Both the position numbers and the translations under genes were made by a program. Shown here in pieces: positions 15,871-23,445 of a stretch of 50,774 bases of DNA. The DNA lies in assembly GCA_016929795.1 (NCBI GenBank), contig JAFGIA010000345.1, positions 1-50,774 on the forward strand. Direction: 5' to 3'. The DNA comes from Anaerolineae bacterium. Lineage in GTDB: Bacteria; Chloroflexota; Anaerolineae; JAAYZQ01. Under the pieces are notes generated by a model that worked only from the letters and a program-made list of their open reading frames with translations, had not been told where the DNA came from and made no database searches. Every line of letters starts with the position of its first letter. Positions within the stretch are counted from its first letter, which is position 1.

Positions 15871-16734
15871 TCAGGTCAGATCGATGCCCTCCAGGGCGGC
15901 GGCAGGCGCGAACGCAATGCCGACGAGACCCGGGCCGGTGTGGGTGCCGAGCACAGGCGAGATCTCGCCAATGGGCAGCCAGTGCACCTGGAATCGCTCG
16001 TCGATCAAGCGGTACAGATCGTGTGCCAGCCCGCGCGCCTCGGCGTGCATCACCTGCGCCACGATCGCTGCCCCCTCCCCCGCGTGGGTCGCCACGTACT
16101 CGACCAGGTTTTTCATCGCGCGGGTCAGGCCGCGGCCCGTGCCCACCTGCACATAGGTCCCTGCTTCCTTTTCCACGGCGATCAGGGGCTTGATATTGAG
16201 CAGCGAGCCAACAGAGCCCTTGACGCGGCCGATGCGCCCGCCGCGGATCAGGTAGTGCAGCGTGTCGAGCGTGTAGACAGTGTCCGTGGCGGCACGCACC
16301 CGCGCGACCTTGTCGACGACCGCCTCCACGCTGTCACCCGCCTCCGCCGCGGCGACGGCGGCGCGCACCTGCCACCCCTCGGCGCCAGACAGGGTGAGCG
16401 TGTCGACCACCGTCACATTCGCCCCGGGCACCATATCGGCAGCGGCCTGTGCCGAGCGCAGCGTGCCGCTCAGCCCCGACGAGATGTGCACAGACAGGAT
16501 ATCCGGGTCCTCGCCGGCGAGCCGTGCATAAACGTCACGAAACTCACCAGCCGAGGGCTGAGACGTCGTCGGCGGGTTGTGCTCGTGCGCCAGGCGTGCG
16601 TAAAAATCAGCCGTGCTGATGTCGTCCGCCGATTCGCCATTCTCCCAGGTGATATGCAGGGGCAGCACTACGACCTCATGCTCCTGCAACCATTCCAGCG
16701 GCAGGTCCGCTCCACTATCGGTGACTACTCTCAT
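15871..16734 (-). CDS. DegV family fatty-acid-binding protein
   Basis: This 287-residue protein is full length for the family. It has the N-terminal VTDSGADLP motif (residues 4-12), the TSQPSAGEF segment and ISSGLSGT, which form the fatty-acid head-group site, and the LIRGGRIGRVKG stretch. DegV/FakB proteins bind a fatty acid and present it to the kinase FakA for phosphorylation; no fakA is visible here. It is transcribed against the surrounding repair genes and ends against the UvrD terminator, so it breaks the island into two transcription units. Its relation to repair is probably incidental. Confidence 0.94.
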   Translation of the reverse strand: MRVVTDSGADLPLEWLQEHEVVVLPLHITWENGESADDISTADFYARLAHEHNPPTTSQPSAGEFRDVYARLAGEDPDILSVHISSGLSGTLRSAQAAADMVPGANVTVVDTLTLSGAEGWQVRAAVAAAEAGDSVEAVVDKVARVRAATDTVYTLDTLHYLIRGGRIGRVKGSVGSLLNIKPLIAVEKEAGTYVQVGTGRGLTRAMKNLVEYVATHAGEGAAIVAQVMHAEARGLAHDLYRLIDERFQVHWLPIGEISPVLGTHTGPGLVGIAFAPAAALEGIDLT

Positions 16735-16820
16735 GACGTCTCTGTCGTCCTTTCAAAAGTGTTGGATGCGTACGCTATGTTAACCCCCCACCGGGTGAAT
16801 AGTTACGGTGAGAAAGGGGC

Positions 16821-16858
16821 CAGTTTGTTGGCTTGCCCAACAGCCAGCCGACAAACTG
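16821..16858. repeat. Hairpin-forming inverted repeat upstream of the nuclease gene
   Basis: CAGTTTGTTGGCTTGC (16821-16836) and GCCAGCCGACAAACTG (16843-16858) form a 16-bp stem with two non-Watson-Crick positions and a 6-nt loop. It ends 28 bp before ATG 16886. It resembles the other TTGG/CCAA palindromes of this window. Confidence 0.7.
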
Positions 16859-16885
16859 ACCAACCACCCAACCATGGAGTGCCCT

Positions 16886-17731
16886 ATGCCCTTGCCTGAG
16901 ACATTTCGCTTCACCCAGCAATCACTCCAGGATTATGTCGAGTGTAATCGACGGTTTCAACTGCGGCACGTGCTGATGCAGCCGTGGCCGGCGCTGGTGA
17001 CAGGGACGCCGGGCGAGTACGAGCGGATGGCGGAGCGTGGGGCCGACTTTCACCGGCTCGCCCACCAGCGCGCCCTCGGCTTTGACCTGGAGCGGATCGA
17101 GGCAACGATCGACGACGACGAGCTGCGCACCTGGTGGCACACCTTCCTCGCCCATCCACCCGCCGGCGTGCCCGAGGCAGTGCGCCGCGCCGAGGTAATC
17201 CTCTCGGCACCGATGCCACAGGTCGGCGATGGCCCCGGCCCCCACAGGCTCGTCGCCAAGATCGACCTGCTCGCCGCCGAGCCCAGAGAGCGCATGGTGG
17301 TCGTCGACTGGAAGACAGTGCGCCGCCGCCCAGGGCGCGACGAGCTGGGGCGGCGCCTGCAGACGCGCGTCTATCGCTACCTGGCAGTCGAGGCGGGCGC
17401 CGCGGTCCACGGCGGGGTGCGGCCCAAGCCGGAGCAGGTGGAGATGATCTACTGGTTCGCCGCCCACGGCGGCCACGTCGAGCACTTTGGCTACAATGCC
17501 GCCCAGCACGCCGCCGATCGCGACGACCTGGCGGCACTCGCCGCCGAAATCGCATCGCGCCAGAGCGCCATCTGGCCGCTCACCGACGATGACAGCCGCT
17601 GCCGCCTGTGCAACTATCGCTCCCTGTGCGAGCGCGACGTGGAACCCGCCTTCCCCGACGAGCTGCCCGACGACGTGGAGGGGGAGGCGGTGATGGTTGA
17701 TCTGGAACAAGTGGCAGAGATCGAGTTCTGA
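16886..17731 (+). CDS. Stand-alone PD-(D/E)XK nuclease with Fe-S cysteine signature (RecB/AddB/Cas4-like)
   Basis: This 281-residue protein starts at ATG 16886, using GGAG seven bases before it. Nuclease residues are H56 in GADFH, D127 (VAKIDLLA), D141 and K143 (VVVDWKT), and the QxxxY motif Q159-Y163. The cysteines C20, C239, C242 and C248 have the C...CxxCx5C pattern that holds a [4Fe-4S] cluster in AddB and Cas4 nucleases. No helicase or cas1/cas2 gene is fused or adjacent. The nearest partners are the two helicase-type genes about 1.1 kb upstream and RecJ 65 bp downstream, so a recombinational repair role is favoured over CRISPR adaptation. Confidence 0.88.
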   Translation: MPLPETFRFTQQSLQDYVECNRRFQLRHVLMQPWPALVTGTPGEYERMAERGADFHRLAHQRALGFDLERIEATIDDDELRTWWHTFLAHPPAGVPEAVRRAEVILSAPMPQVGDGPGPHRLVAKIDLLAAEPRERMVVVDWKTVRRRPGRDELGRRLQTRVYRYLAVEAGAAVHGGVRPKPEQVEMIYWFAAHGGHVEHFGYNAAQHAADRDDLAALAAEIASRQSAIWPLTDDDSRCRLCNYRSLCERDVEPAFPDELPDDVEGEAVMVDLEQVAEIEF

Positions 17732-17733
17732 TC

Positions 17734-17780
17734 TGTTACACAGAGAGCTACAGAGGCAACTGGAGGCGCACAGAAGATGC
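17734..17780. repeat. Short CACAGAG/CTACAGAGG-type intergenic sequence
   Basis: The spacer between the nuclease and RecJ contains TTACACAGAGAGCTACAGAGG and a second diverged CACAGAAG. It looks like another dispersed non-coding repeat. No promoter was recognised here, so RecJ may be read from upstream. Confidence 0.35.
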
Positions 17781-17796
17781 GCATGTCAGGCAAGTC

Positions 17797-20109
17797 ATGA
17801 CAATCTGGATCGATCCCGAGCCTGTTGACGTCCCGGATGGGGTGCTCCACGCCGCAGGCAGCCAGATGCTCGTCGCGCAGACACTCGTGCGGCGCGGCAT
17901 TCGCACCGCCGAGGCGGCACGCGCCTTTCTCGATCCCGCCGCCTACACGCCCGCCTCTCCCTTGGACCTGCCCGATCTCGACCTCGCGGTCGAGCGCATC
18001 CGCAGGGCCATCGACAGGGGCGAGACGGTAGCCGTGTGGGGTGATTTCGACGCCGACGGGCAGACGGCGACGGCGCTCCTGCTCGAAGCGCTGCGTGCGG
18101 CAGGCGCCGAGGCGATTTTCCACGTACCGGGGCGCAGCGAAGGTCACGGCGTGCACCACCCTGGCGTGCAGCACCTGGTACAGCGGGGCGCGCGCCTGAT
18201 CGTCACCGTCGACACCGGCGTCACGGCGCACCGTGCGCTCGCCTACGCCGTGGAGCTGGGCGCTGACACGATCGTCACCGACCACCACGTGCCGGGGGAG
18301 GCTCTGCCCGACGCCGCACTGGCCGTCATCAACCCCCATCGCCTGCCAGCCGATCACGCGCTCGCGCACCTGACGGGGGTGGGTGTGGCCCATGCCCTCG
18401 CGTCCGTGCTGGCACCGGCCGCGGCCCGTGCTGCGCTCGACCTCGTCGCCCTCGGCACTGTGGCCGACGTCGGCCTGCTGCAGGCCGACAATCGCTACCT
18501 GGTGCAGCGCGGACTGCAGGCACTGCGCGACACAGCCCGCCCCGGCCTGCTCGCCCTCTACCAGGCGGCCGGCCTGGCACCAGGTGGCCTGGCTGAGGAC
18601 CACGTCGGGTTCGTGCTCGGCCCGCGGCTCAACGCCCTCGGCCGCCTGGCCGACGCGAGCGCCGGGGTCGAGCTCCTCACCACCGGCGACGAGTTGCGCG
18701 CCCGCATCCTGGCGACCGAGATGGAGGGACTGAACGCGCGCCGCCAATGGCTGACCAAGCAGGTGGCCGACGCCGCCCTGGCACAGATCCAGCGCAACCC
18801 GGCCCTGCTGCACGACTACCACGTACTGCTGCTCTCTCACCCGGCGTGGCCGCCCGGCATCCTCGGCATCGTCGCCGGGCGCCTGGCAGAGCGTTTCGGC
18901 AAACCGGCCGTCCTCGTGGCCACGCCGGCAGGACAGATCGCCCGCGGCTCCGGCCGCTCGGTGGCTGGCGTGGACCTGGTGGCGGGCTTGCAGGCGTGCG
19001 CCGGCCTGCTGGAAGAGTTCGGCGGCCATCCGGGTGCCGCCGGCTTGAGCGTGGAGGCCGAGCGCCTGGCAACCCTGCGCGGTGCCCTGTCGCGCGCTCT
19101 TGCGCCGCAGGTTGCCGCGGCCCCCGAGCGCGCGCTCCAGATCGACGCCACCGTCGACATCCCTGACCTAACCCTCGACCTGGTTGCCGCCACAGCCCGG
19201 CTCGCCCCCTTTGGGCGCGGCAACCCCGCCCTCACGCTGGCGGTGCGCGACGTGCGCGTGCTCAGCGACGTGCCGATCGGGCGCACAGAGGAGCACCGGC
19301 GGGTGACGATCGAGGATGCCCATGACCACGCCCTGACCGTGTTCTGGTGGCAGGGCGCCGGCTGGCTGGTGCCCCGCGGCCGCTTTGACCTGGCGGTGAC
19401 AGTGCGCACCAGTGACTATCGCGGCCTGCCCGAGCTCCAGGTGGAGTGGGTTGACGCGTGGACGGCAGAGGCGGGGGCCTCCGCCGCTGCTGTCGAGATC
19501 CCGGCTGGCCCCGCCTTCCAGGTGCACGACTACCGGGTACACCCGCAGCCGCTGGCGATGCTGCGCGCGCTGGCACCGGGACAAGACGGAAGCGAGCGCG
19601 TGCTCGTGTGGGCCGAGGGCAACGTGCCCGAGGGTATCGTCACCCACACACGCCGCGAGCTGGTGCCTGCCGCCCGCCTGGCGCTCTGGACACTGCCGCC
19701 CGGCCCGCGCGAGCTGGCAGCGGCGCTGGAGCAGGTTGCACCGGAGCAAGTGTTCCTGTTCGCCGCAGACGCAGGACTCGACGAGGCGGGGGCCTTTCTG
19801 GCGCGCCTAGGCGGGATGGTGCGTTATGTATTGCGGGCAAAAGACGGTGTGCTGGACCCGGAAGCGGCCGCCGCCCACCTGGGACACCGGGTGGCGACGG
19901 TAGAGGCAGGGATCGCCTGGCTGGCCGCGGGAGGGCAAGTAGGCGTGATCGGGTGCGAGGAGAGCATCTGTCATCTGGCGCATGGCACAGGTTCGCCCGT
20001 GCCCACAGCCGTCGACGAGGCACGCCGCCGCCTCGAGGCGCTGCTCGCCGAGACCGCAGCATACCGGGCGTACTTGCGCACCGCCCCGGCAGCAAGCCTG
20101 GCAAGGTGA
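17797..20109 (+). CDS. recJ: Single-stranded-DNA-specific exonuclease RecJ
   Basis: This 770-residue protein starts at ATG 17797. The DHH-family metal residues are present: GDFDADGQTAT (D83, D85, D87), VDTGV (D139) and TDHH (D162-H164). The DHHA1 part carries GGHPGAAGLSVE. An OB-like domain and a long C-terminal part (about residues 540-770) follow, longer than the E. coli protein (577 aa). RecJ degrades ssDNA 5' to 3' and works with helicases in gap repair and recombination. It follows the Fe-S nuclease by 65 bp. The C-terminal extension, with an AEGNVPEGIV-like region, is common in deep-branching bacteria and may bind partners. Confidence 0.95.
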   Translation: MTIWIDPEPVDVPDGVLHAAGSQMLVAQTLVRRGIRTAEAARAFLDPAAYTPASPLDLPDLDLAVERIRRAIDRGETVAVWGDFDADGQTATALLLEALRAAGAEAIFHVPGRSEGHGVHHPGVQHLVQRGARLIVTVDTGVTAHRALAYAVELGADTIVTDHHVPGEALPDAALAVINPHRLPADHALAHLTGVGVAHALASVLAPAAARAALDLVALGTVADVGLLQADNRYLVQRGLQALRDTARPGLLALYQAAGLAPGGLAEDHVGFVLGPRLNALGRLADASAGVELLTTGDELRARILATEMEGLNARRQWLTKQVADAALAQIQRNPALLHDYHVLLLSHPAWPPGILGIVAGRLAERFGKPAVLVATPAGQIARGSGRSVAGVDLVAGLQACAGLLEEFGGHPGAAGLSVEAERLATLRGALSRALAPQVAAAPERALQIDATVDIPDLTLDLVAATARLAPFGRGNPALTLAVRDVRVLSDVPIGRTEEHRRVTIEDAHDHALTVFWWQGAGWLVPRGRFDLAVTVRTSDYRGLPELQVEWVDAWTAEAGASAAAVEIPAGPAFQVHDYRVHPQPLAMLRALAPGQDGSERVLVWAEGNVPEGIVTHTRRELVPAARLALWTLPPGPRELAAALEQVAPEQVFLFAADAGLDEAGAFLARLGGMVRYVLRAKDGVLDPEAAAAHLGHRVATVEAGIAWLAAGGQVGVIGCEESICHLAHGTGSPVPTAVDEARRRLEALLAETAAYRAYLRTAPAASLAR

Positions 20110-20132
20110 CTCTGATAGAGATTTTCGCCCTT

Positions 20133-20160
20133 TTGACGCCGCGCCACATTCTGCTATAAT
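20133..20160 (+). promoter_or_regulatory. Promoter of the zinc-ribbon gene
   Basis: TTGACG (20133-20138) and TATAAT (20155-20160) are separated by 16 bp. The start near 20167 leaves a 33-nt leader with GGGAGG before ATG 20200. Confidence 0.8.
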
Positions 20161-20199
20161 GCAGTGGCCGTTTATCAATGGATCTGGGAGGATTTGAGG

Positions 20200-20952
20200 A
20201 TGGGTGAGCCGAGCCGTATGCCGAACTATGACGTGCGCAACGATGGAATTGGGCCGTACGCGGTCTTTTACTGCGAGTCGTGCAACCGCGAACACCGCAG
20301 CAAGCCGGACGTGACGTCGACGATTGCGAAGGATATTGGACGGCAGGCGATGGGTGGCCTGCTGCGCAAAGTGCCAGTGCTCGGCGGGGCAGCGGCCAGC
20401 AGCGTGATGCACGACGATCCGCGCTACAGCCACAGCCTGACCGAGCAGCAACTAGACCACGCCTGGGACCAGGTCAAAGACCGCTTCCGCGAATGCCCGA
20501 CGTGTGGGCGCATTGTGTGCCTATCCTGCTGGGATGAGCAGAGCGGCTACTGTGAAGAGGACTCGCCACGCAGCACCGAGATCGCGCAAGCGGAAGCAGA
20601 GCAAGCAGGGGCCGTGCTCAAGGGGTTCGCCAGCGCGTTGGGCCTGGGCGAAGTATTCAAGCAGGCCGGCGAGGCCGCCAAACAGGCAGCGGCCAATGTG
20701 GCGCGCTGCCCCAATTGCCAGGCGGTGGCGACGGCAGGCACCAAATTCTGCCCCGAGTGTGGCACCGCCATGACACAGCCCAAGCCACCGGCCGCCACGG
20801 CGTGCCCCAATTGCGGCGCCGATGTGGGGAGCGCCAAATTCTGCCCCGAGTGCGGAACCAAGATCGAGCGCGCCCCCAGTGCCTGCCCTTCATGCGGCGC
20901 GCCTGTCCAGGGCGCCAAGTTCTGCCCGGAGTGCGGAACGAAAATCGTATAG
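20200..20952 (+). CDS. Multi-zinc-ribbon protein with three C-terminal double-cysteine repeats
   Basis: This 250-residue protein starts at ATG 20200 behind GGGAGG. The N-terminus has CESC (25-28) and a second set CPTC/CLSC (99-110), likely a zinc site. A glycine/alanine-rich helical segment covers about 43-72. The last 80 residues hold three copies of CPxC...KFCPECGT, each a rubredoxin-like double zinc ribbon: 170-188, 202-219 and 229-246. Such domains bind protein or nucleic acid and are often fused to membrane or shock proteins. It is a single-gene unit with its own promoter. Function unknown. Confidence 0.85.
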   Translation: MGEPSRMPNYDVRNDGIGPYAVFYCESCNREHRSKPDVTSTIAKDIGRQAMGGLLRKVPVLGGAAASSVMHDDPRYSHSLTEQQLDHAWDQVKDRFRECPTCGRIVCLSCWDEQSGYCEEDSPRSTEIAQAEAEQAGAVLKGFASALGLGEVFKQAGEAAKQAAANVARCPNCQAVATAGTKFCPECGTAMTQPKPPAATACPNCGADVGSAKFCPECGTKIERAPSACPSCGAPVQGAKFCPECGTKIV

Positions 20953-21097
20953 AGCCGGTCGCATACCAGGGATTGGGTACAGGTATCGAGTCATTGCCGG
21001 TACCGGTGGCGGGATGCGAGTGGCAGGTACCAAGTTCCTGGCGCAAGCGGGTGCTCCGCCGGCACCTGGGAGATTTCCCCGCTCTGGGGAAGCGCGT
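20953..21097. other. Intergenic spacer with no recognisable gene
   Basis: The spacer between two converging genes has GGTACAGGTATCGAG and GGTACCGGTGGCGGG segments that look like degenerate repeats. No promoter, terminator or RNA was recognised. Confidence 0.4.
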
Positions 21098-21397
21098 TTA
21101 CAAACTGCGCGGTGAGCAGGGCACCTCTGATGCTGCACCAGGTGCCGGGCGGAGCGGGCCCACGGCTGGGTCCGATCGCGGTGACCGGGCCATGGGTCCC
21201 GTATAGGGCGAGCGACCCTCAGGAACCTTGGGTGTGGTGACAGGCAGCCCGGGCGTGAGCGCAGGCACGTCAGGCGTCAGGGTGGGCCCCTCGTCGCCGG
21301 CGGCGCAGCGTATCAGCAGGCTGAGCAGCAGCAACATGCACGCCAAACCAACGAGCGTGAGTGCCGCGAGCAGCGCGGCGCGAGCTCCATCAGGCAT
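21098..21397 (-). CDS. Small single-pass membrane protein at the end of the decarboxylase operon
   Basis: This 99-residue protein has one hydrophobic helix (about residues 8-30) followed by a Pro/Thr-rich tail. Its ATG overlaps the stop of the beta-subunit gene (TGATG), so it is translationally coupled and probably real. It resembles a second gamma/OadG-like anchor in layout only; the true OadG-type subunit is encoded at 23073. No family is recognised. Confidence 0.6.
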   Translation of the reverse strand: MPDGARAALLAALTLVGLACMLLLLSLLIRCAAGDEGPTLTPDVPALTPGLPVTTPKVPEGRSPYTGPMARSPRSDPAVGPLRPAPGAASEVPCSPRSL

Positions 21398-22554
21398 CAG
21401 AGCTGCAAAATGCCTGTCACCAGGGCCAGAAGCACGCCACCGGCCATCACACTGCCGAGCTGACCGGCTGTGTTCGCGCCCATAGCGTGCATCAGGATAA
21501 AGTTGTCAAAATCCTCTTCCTGGGCCACCTGCGCCGCCAGGCGCCCGGCCATCGGAAACGCGCTGATGCCCGCGGCGCCGATGAGCGGGTTGATCTTGTG
21601 CCCGCTCAGCACCGACATCAGCTTGCCAAAGAGGAGGCCCATCACCGTGTCGAGCACAAAGGCGATGAACCCGAGCGCCAGGATACCGAGCGTCTCCAGG
21701 TTCAGGAAGCTCTCTGCCGACATGGTGGCCCCCACGGTCAGTCCCAGGAAGAGGGTGGCGATGTTAATGATCTCGTTCTCCGCCGCCTTGCGCAGGCGCT
21801 CGACGACACCGCTCTCGCGCAACAAGTTGCCGAGCATGAGCATGCTGACGAGGGGTGTAGCGTCGGGCACCAGCAGGCCGGCCACCAGGGTAATGGCGAT
21901 GGGAAAGATGATCCGCGTGCGCCGCGACACCGGCCGGGGTGCATAATCCATGCGGATGCGCCGCTCCTCACGCGTGGTCAGCAGCTTCATGATTGGCACC
22001 TGGATGATGGGGATGAGGCTCATGTACGAGTAGGCAGCCACGGCGATGGGCGCCAGCATGTGGGGGGCAAGCTTGCTGGTGACGAAAATGGCCGTCGGCC
22101 CGTCGATGGCGCCGATGACCCCGATCGACGCCGCCTCGTTCAGCTCAAAGCCGAGCAGCGTGGCCAGGATCAGCGTGCCAAAGATGCCAAACTGGCCCGC
22201 CGCGCCGAGCAGCACCATCCGTGGCTGGGCGAGCAGCGGGCTGAAATCGATCATGGCCCCCACGCCGACAAAGATCAGGAGCGGAAAAAGTTCGGTGGCG
22301 ATGCCGGCCGCATAGAGCACGTCAAACATGCCCGCCTCTTCGAGCGACTCGGCGGCGAGGTTCACCGCCATGCCCGACAGGGGGATGTTGGCCAGGATGC
22401 AGCCAAAGCCGATGGGCAGCAGCAGCACCGGCTCATACTCTTTGACGATCGCCAGGGTAATCAGCACCGCCCCCGCGACAATCATCACCGCGTTGCCGAG
22501 GCCAAAGTTGGCCAGTCCTTTGACCAGCTCGGTCCAGAGATCAGCAAATTCCAT
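21397..22554 (-). CDS. oadB: Na+-translocating decarboxylase beta subunit (OadB/MmdB)
   Basis: This 385-residue integral membrane protein starts at ATG 22554 with GGAGG eight bases upstream. It shows about ten hydrophobic segments and the family segments GAIDGPTAIF, GLTVGATMSAE and NPLIGAAGISAFPMA, with conserved residues of the Na+ channel. The beta subunit uses decarboxylation of carboxybiotin to pump Na+ outward. It lies 15 bp after the biotin carrier gene. The substrate-specific alpha subunit (23446) indicates an acyl-CoA decarboxylase rather than oxaloacetate decarboxylase. Confidence 0.95.
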   Translation of the reverse strand: MEFADLWTELVKGLANFGLGNAVMIVAGAVLITLAIVKEYEPVLLLPIGFGCILANIPLSGMAVNLAAESLEEAGMFDVLYAAGIATELFPLLIFVGVGAMIDFSPLLAQPRMVLLGAAGQFGIFGTLILATLLGFELNEAASIGVIGAIDGPTAIFVTSKLAPHMLAPIAVAAYSYMSLIPIIQVPIMKLLTTREERRIRMDYAPRPVSRRTRIIFPIAITLVAGLLVPDATPLVSMLMLGNLLRESGVVERLRKAAENEIINIATLFLGLTVGATMSAESFLNLETLGILALGFIAFVLDTVMGLLFGKLMSVLSGHKINPLIGAAGISAFPMAGRLAAQVAQEEDFDNFILMHAMGANTAGQLGSVMAGGVLLALVTGILQL

Positions 22555-22569
22555 GGTATGGCCTCCGCC

Positions 22570-23076
22570 CTACTCCCCAAACTCGACCAACGGGTCATTG
22601 TGCCTGACATGCTGCCCTGGCGCGACATAGACGTCGGCCACGGTGCCAGCGCGGGTGGCGCGGATGATGTTCTTCATCTTCATCGCCTCGACGACACACA
22701 ACGGATCGCCGGCAGCGACCTGGTCACCCAGGCGGACGGCAACCGAGTCGACGACGCCAGGGATCGGGGCGTACACCACTTTGCCTGCTTTGGCCGCCGG
22801 CGCTGCTTCGGGCCCGGTGGTGCGGCGGGTTGGGCGGCTCGTCGCCGCCGCCTGCTCGGGCGACAGGGCCACCGCCGTGCCGGAAGCAAGAGGGGAGGGC
22901 GGGCGAACCCCGGCAGCCGGTGCCGCCTCATCGGCCGGTGCGCACTCGTCCATCGACAGTAGCTCGGGCCACACCTCGTAGCGCTCACCCTCGACGACGA
23001 CGACGATGGGCCGCGCGTCGACGTTGCCGACCTCAGCCTCAAACGTCCTGCCCTCGATCCGAACCTTGTATCTCAT
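22570..23076 (-). CDS. mmdC: Biotin carboxyl carrier protein, decarboxylase gamma/delta-type
   Basis: This 168-residue protein starts at ATG 23076, overlapping the OadG-like stop (ATGA). A Pro/Ala-rich hinge (about 45-97) leads to the biotinyl domain, with the biotin attachment lysine K133 in EAMKMKN. It carries CO2 on biotin from the alpha subunit to the membrane beta subunit. An upstream Met at 23127 lies in the previous gene and is not used. Confidence 0.94.
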   Translation of the reverse strand: MRYKVRIEGRTFEAEVGNVDARPIVVVVEGERYEVWPELLSMDECAPADEAAPAAGVRPPSPLASGTAVALSPEQAAATSRPTRRTTGPEAAPAAKAGKVVYAPIPGVVDSVAVRLGDQVAAGDPLCVVEAMKMKNIIRATRAGTVADVYVAPGQHVRHNDPLVEFGE

Positions 23077-23429
23077 CGCGCTCTGCCTCGCTCTCCCAAC
23101 TGCCTGGCGCGCATCACCGCCTGCCAACTGCTCACAAATGCTGTCGGCGGCAGCGGAAAGGGCTTCACACTCGCCGCCTCCTGCTCGGCCAGCGCGGCGA
23201 CCGCGGCCGACAGCGCCGCCCGCCGGCGCAGCTCGGCCTCGGAAGCGGCGAACCGCGCCGCCGACAGCGCCTCTGTCCGGGCTGCCTCGACCTCTACCTC
23301 TTCCCTATCCCCCTGCTCCGCCGCCAGCTTGACCAACACCGTCATAAACCCCCAAAAGAGCACGATCGCGCCGAACACCAGGCCCATGCCGATCAGGGTG
23401 ATCAGGAGTGCTGTCGTCAAATTTTCCAT
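23073..23429 (-). CDS. oadG: OadG family small membrane subunit of the decarboxylase pump
   Basis: This 118-residue protein has a single N-terminal transmembrane helix (residues 6-30, ALLITLIGMGLVFGAIVLFW) typical of OadG, followed by an acidic helical tail and an alanine-rich C-terminus. OadG subunits stabilise the alpha-beta complex. It starts at ATG 23429, 17 bp after the alpha subunit gene, and overlaps the biotin carrier gene by four bases. Confidence 0.85.
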   Translation of the reverse strand: MENLTTALLITLIGMGLVFGAIVLFWGFMTVLVKLAAEQGDREEVEVEAARTEALSAARFAASEAELRRRAALSAAVAALAEQEAASVKPFPLPPTAFVSSWQAVMRARQLGERGRAR

Positions 23430-23445
23430 CGCATTCCACTCATTT

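Noticed and set aside
16886..17731. Cas4 of a CRISPR system
   Set aside because: The Fe-S nuclease signature fits, but no repeats, cas1, cas2 or other cas genes are near and the neighbours are recombination genes.
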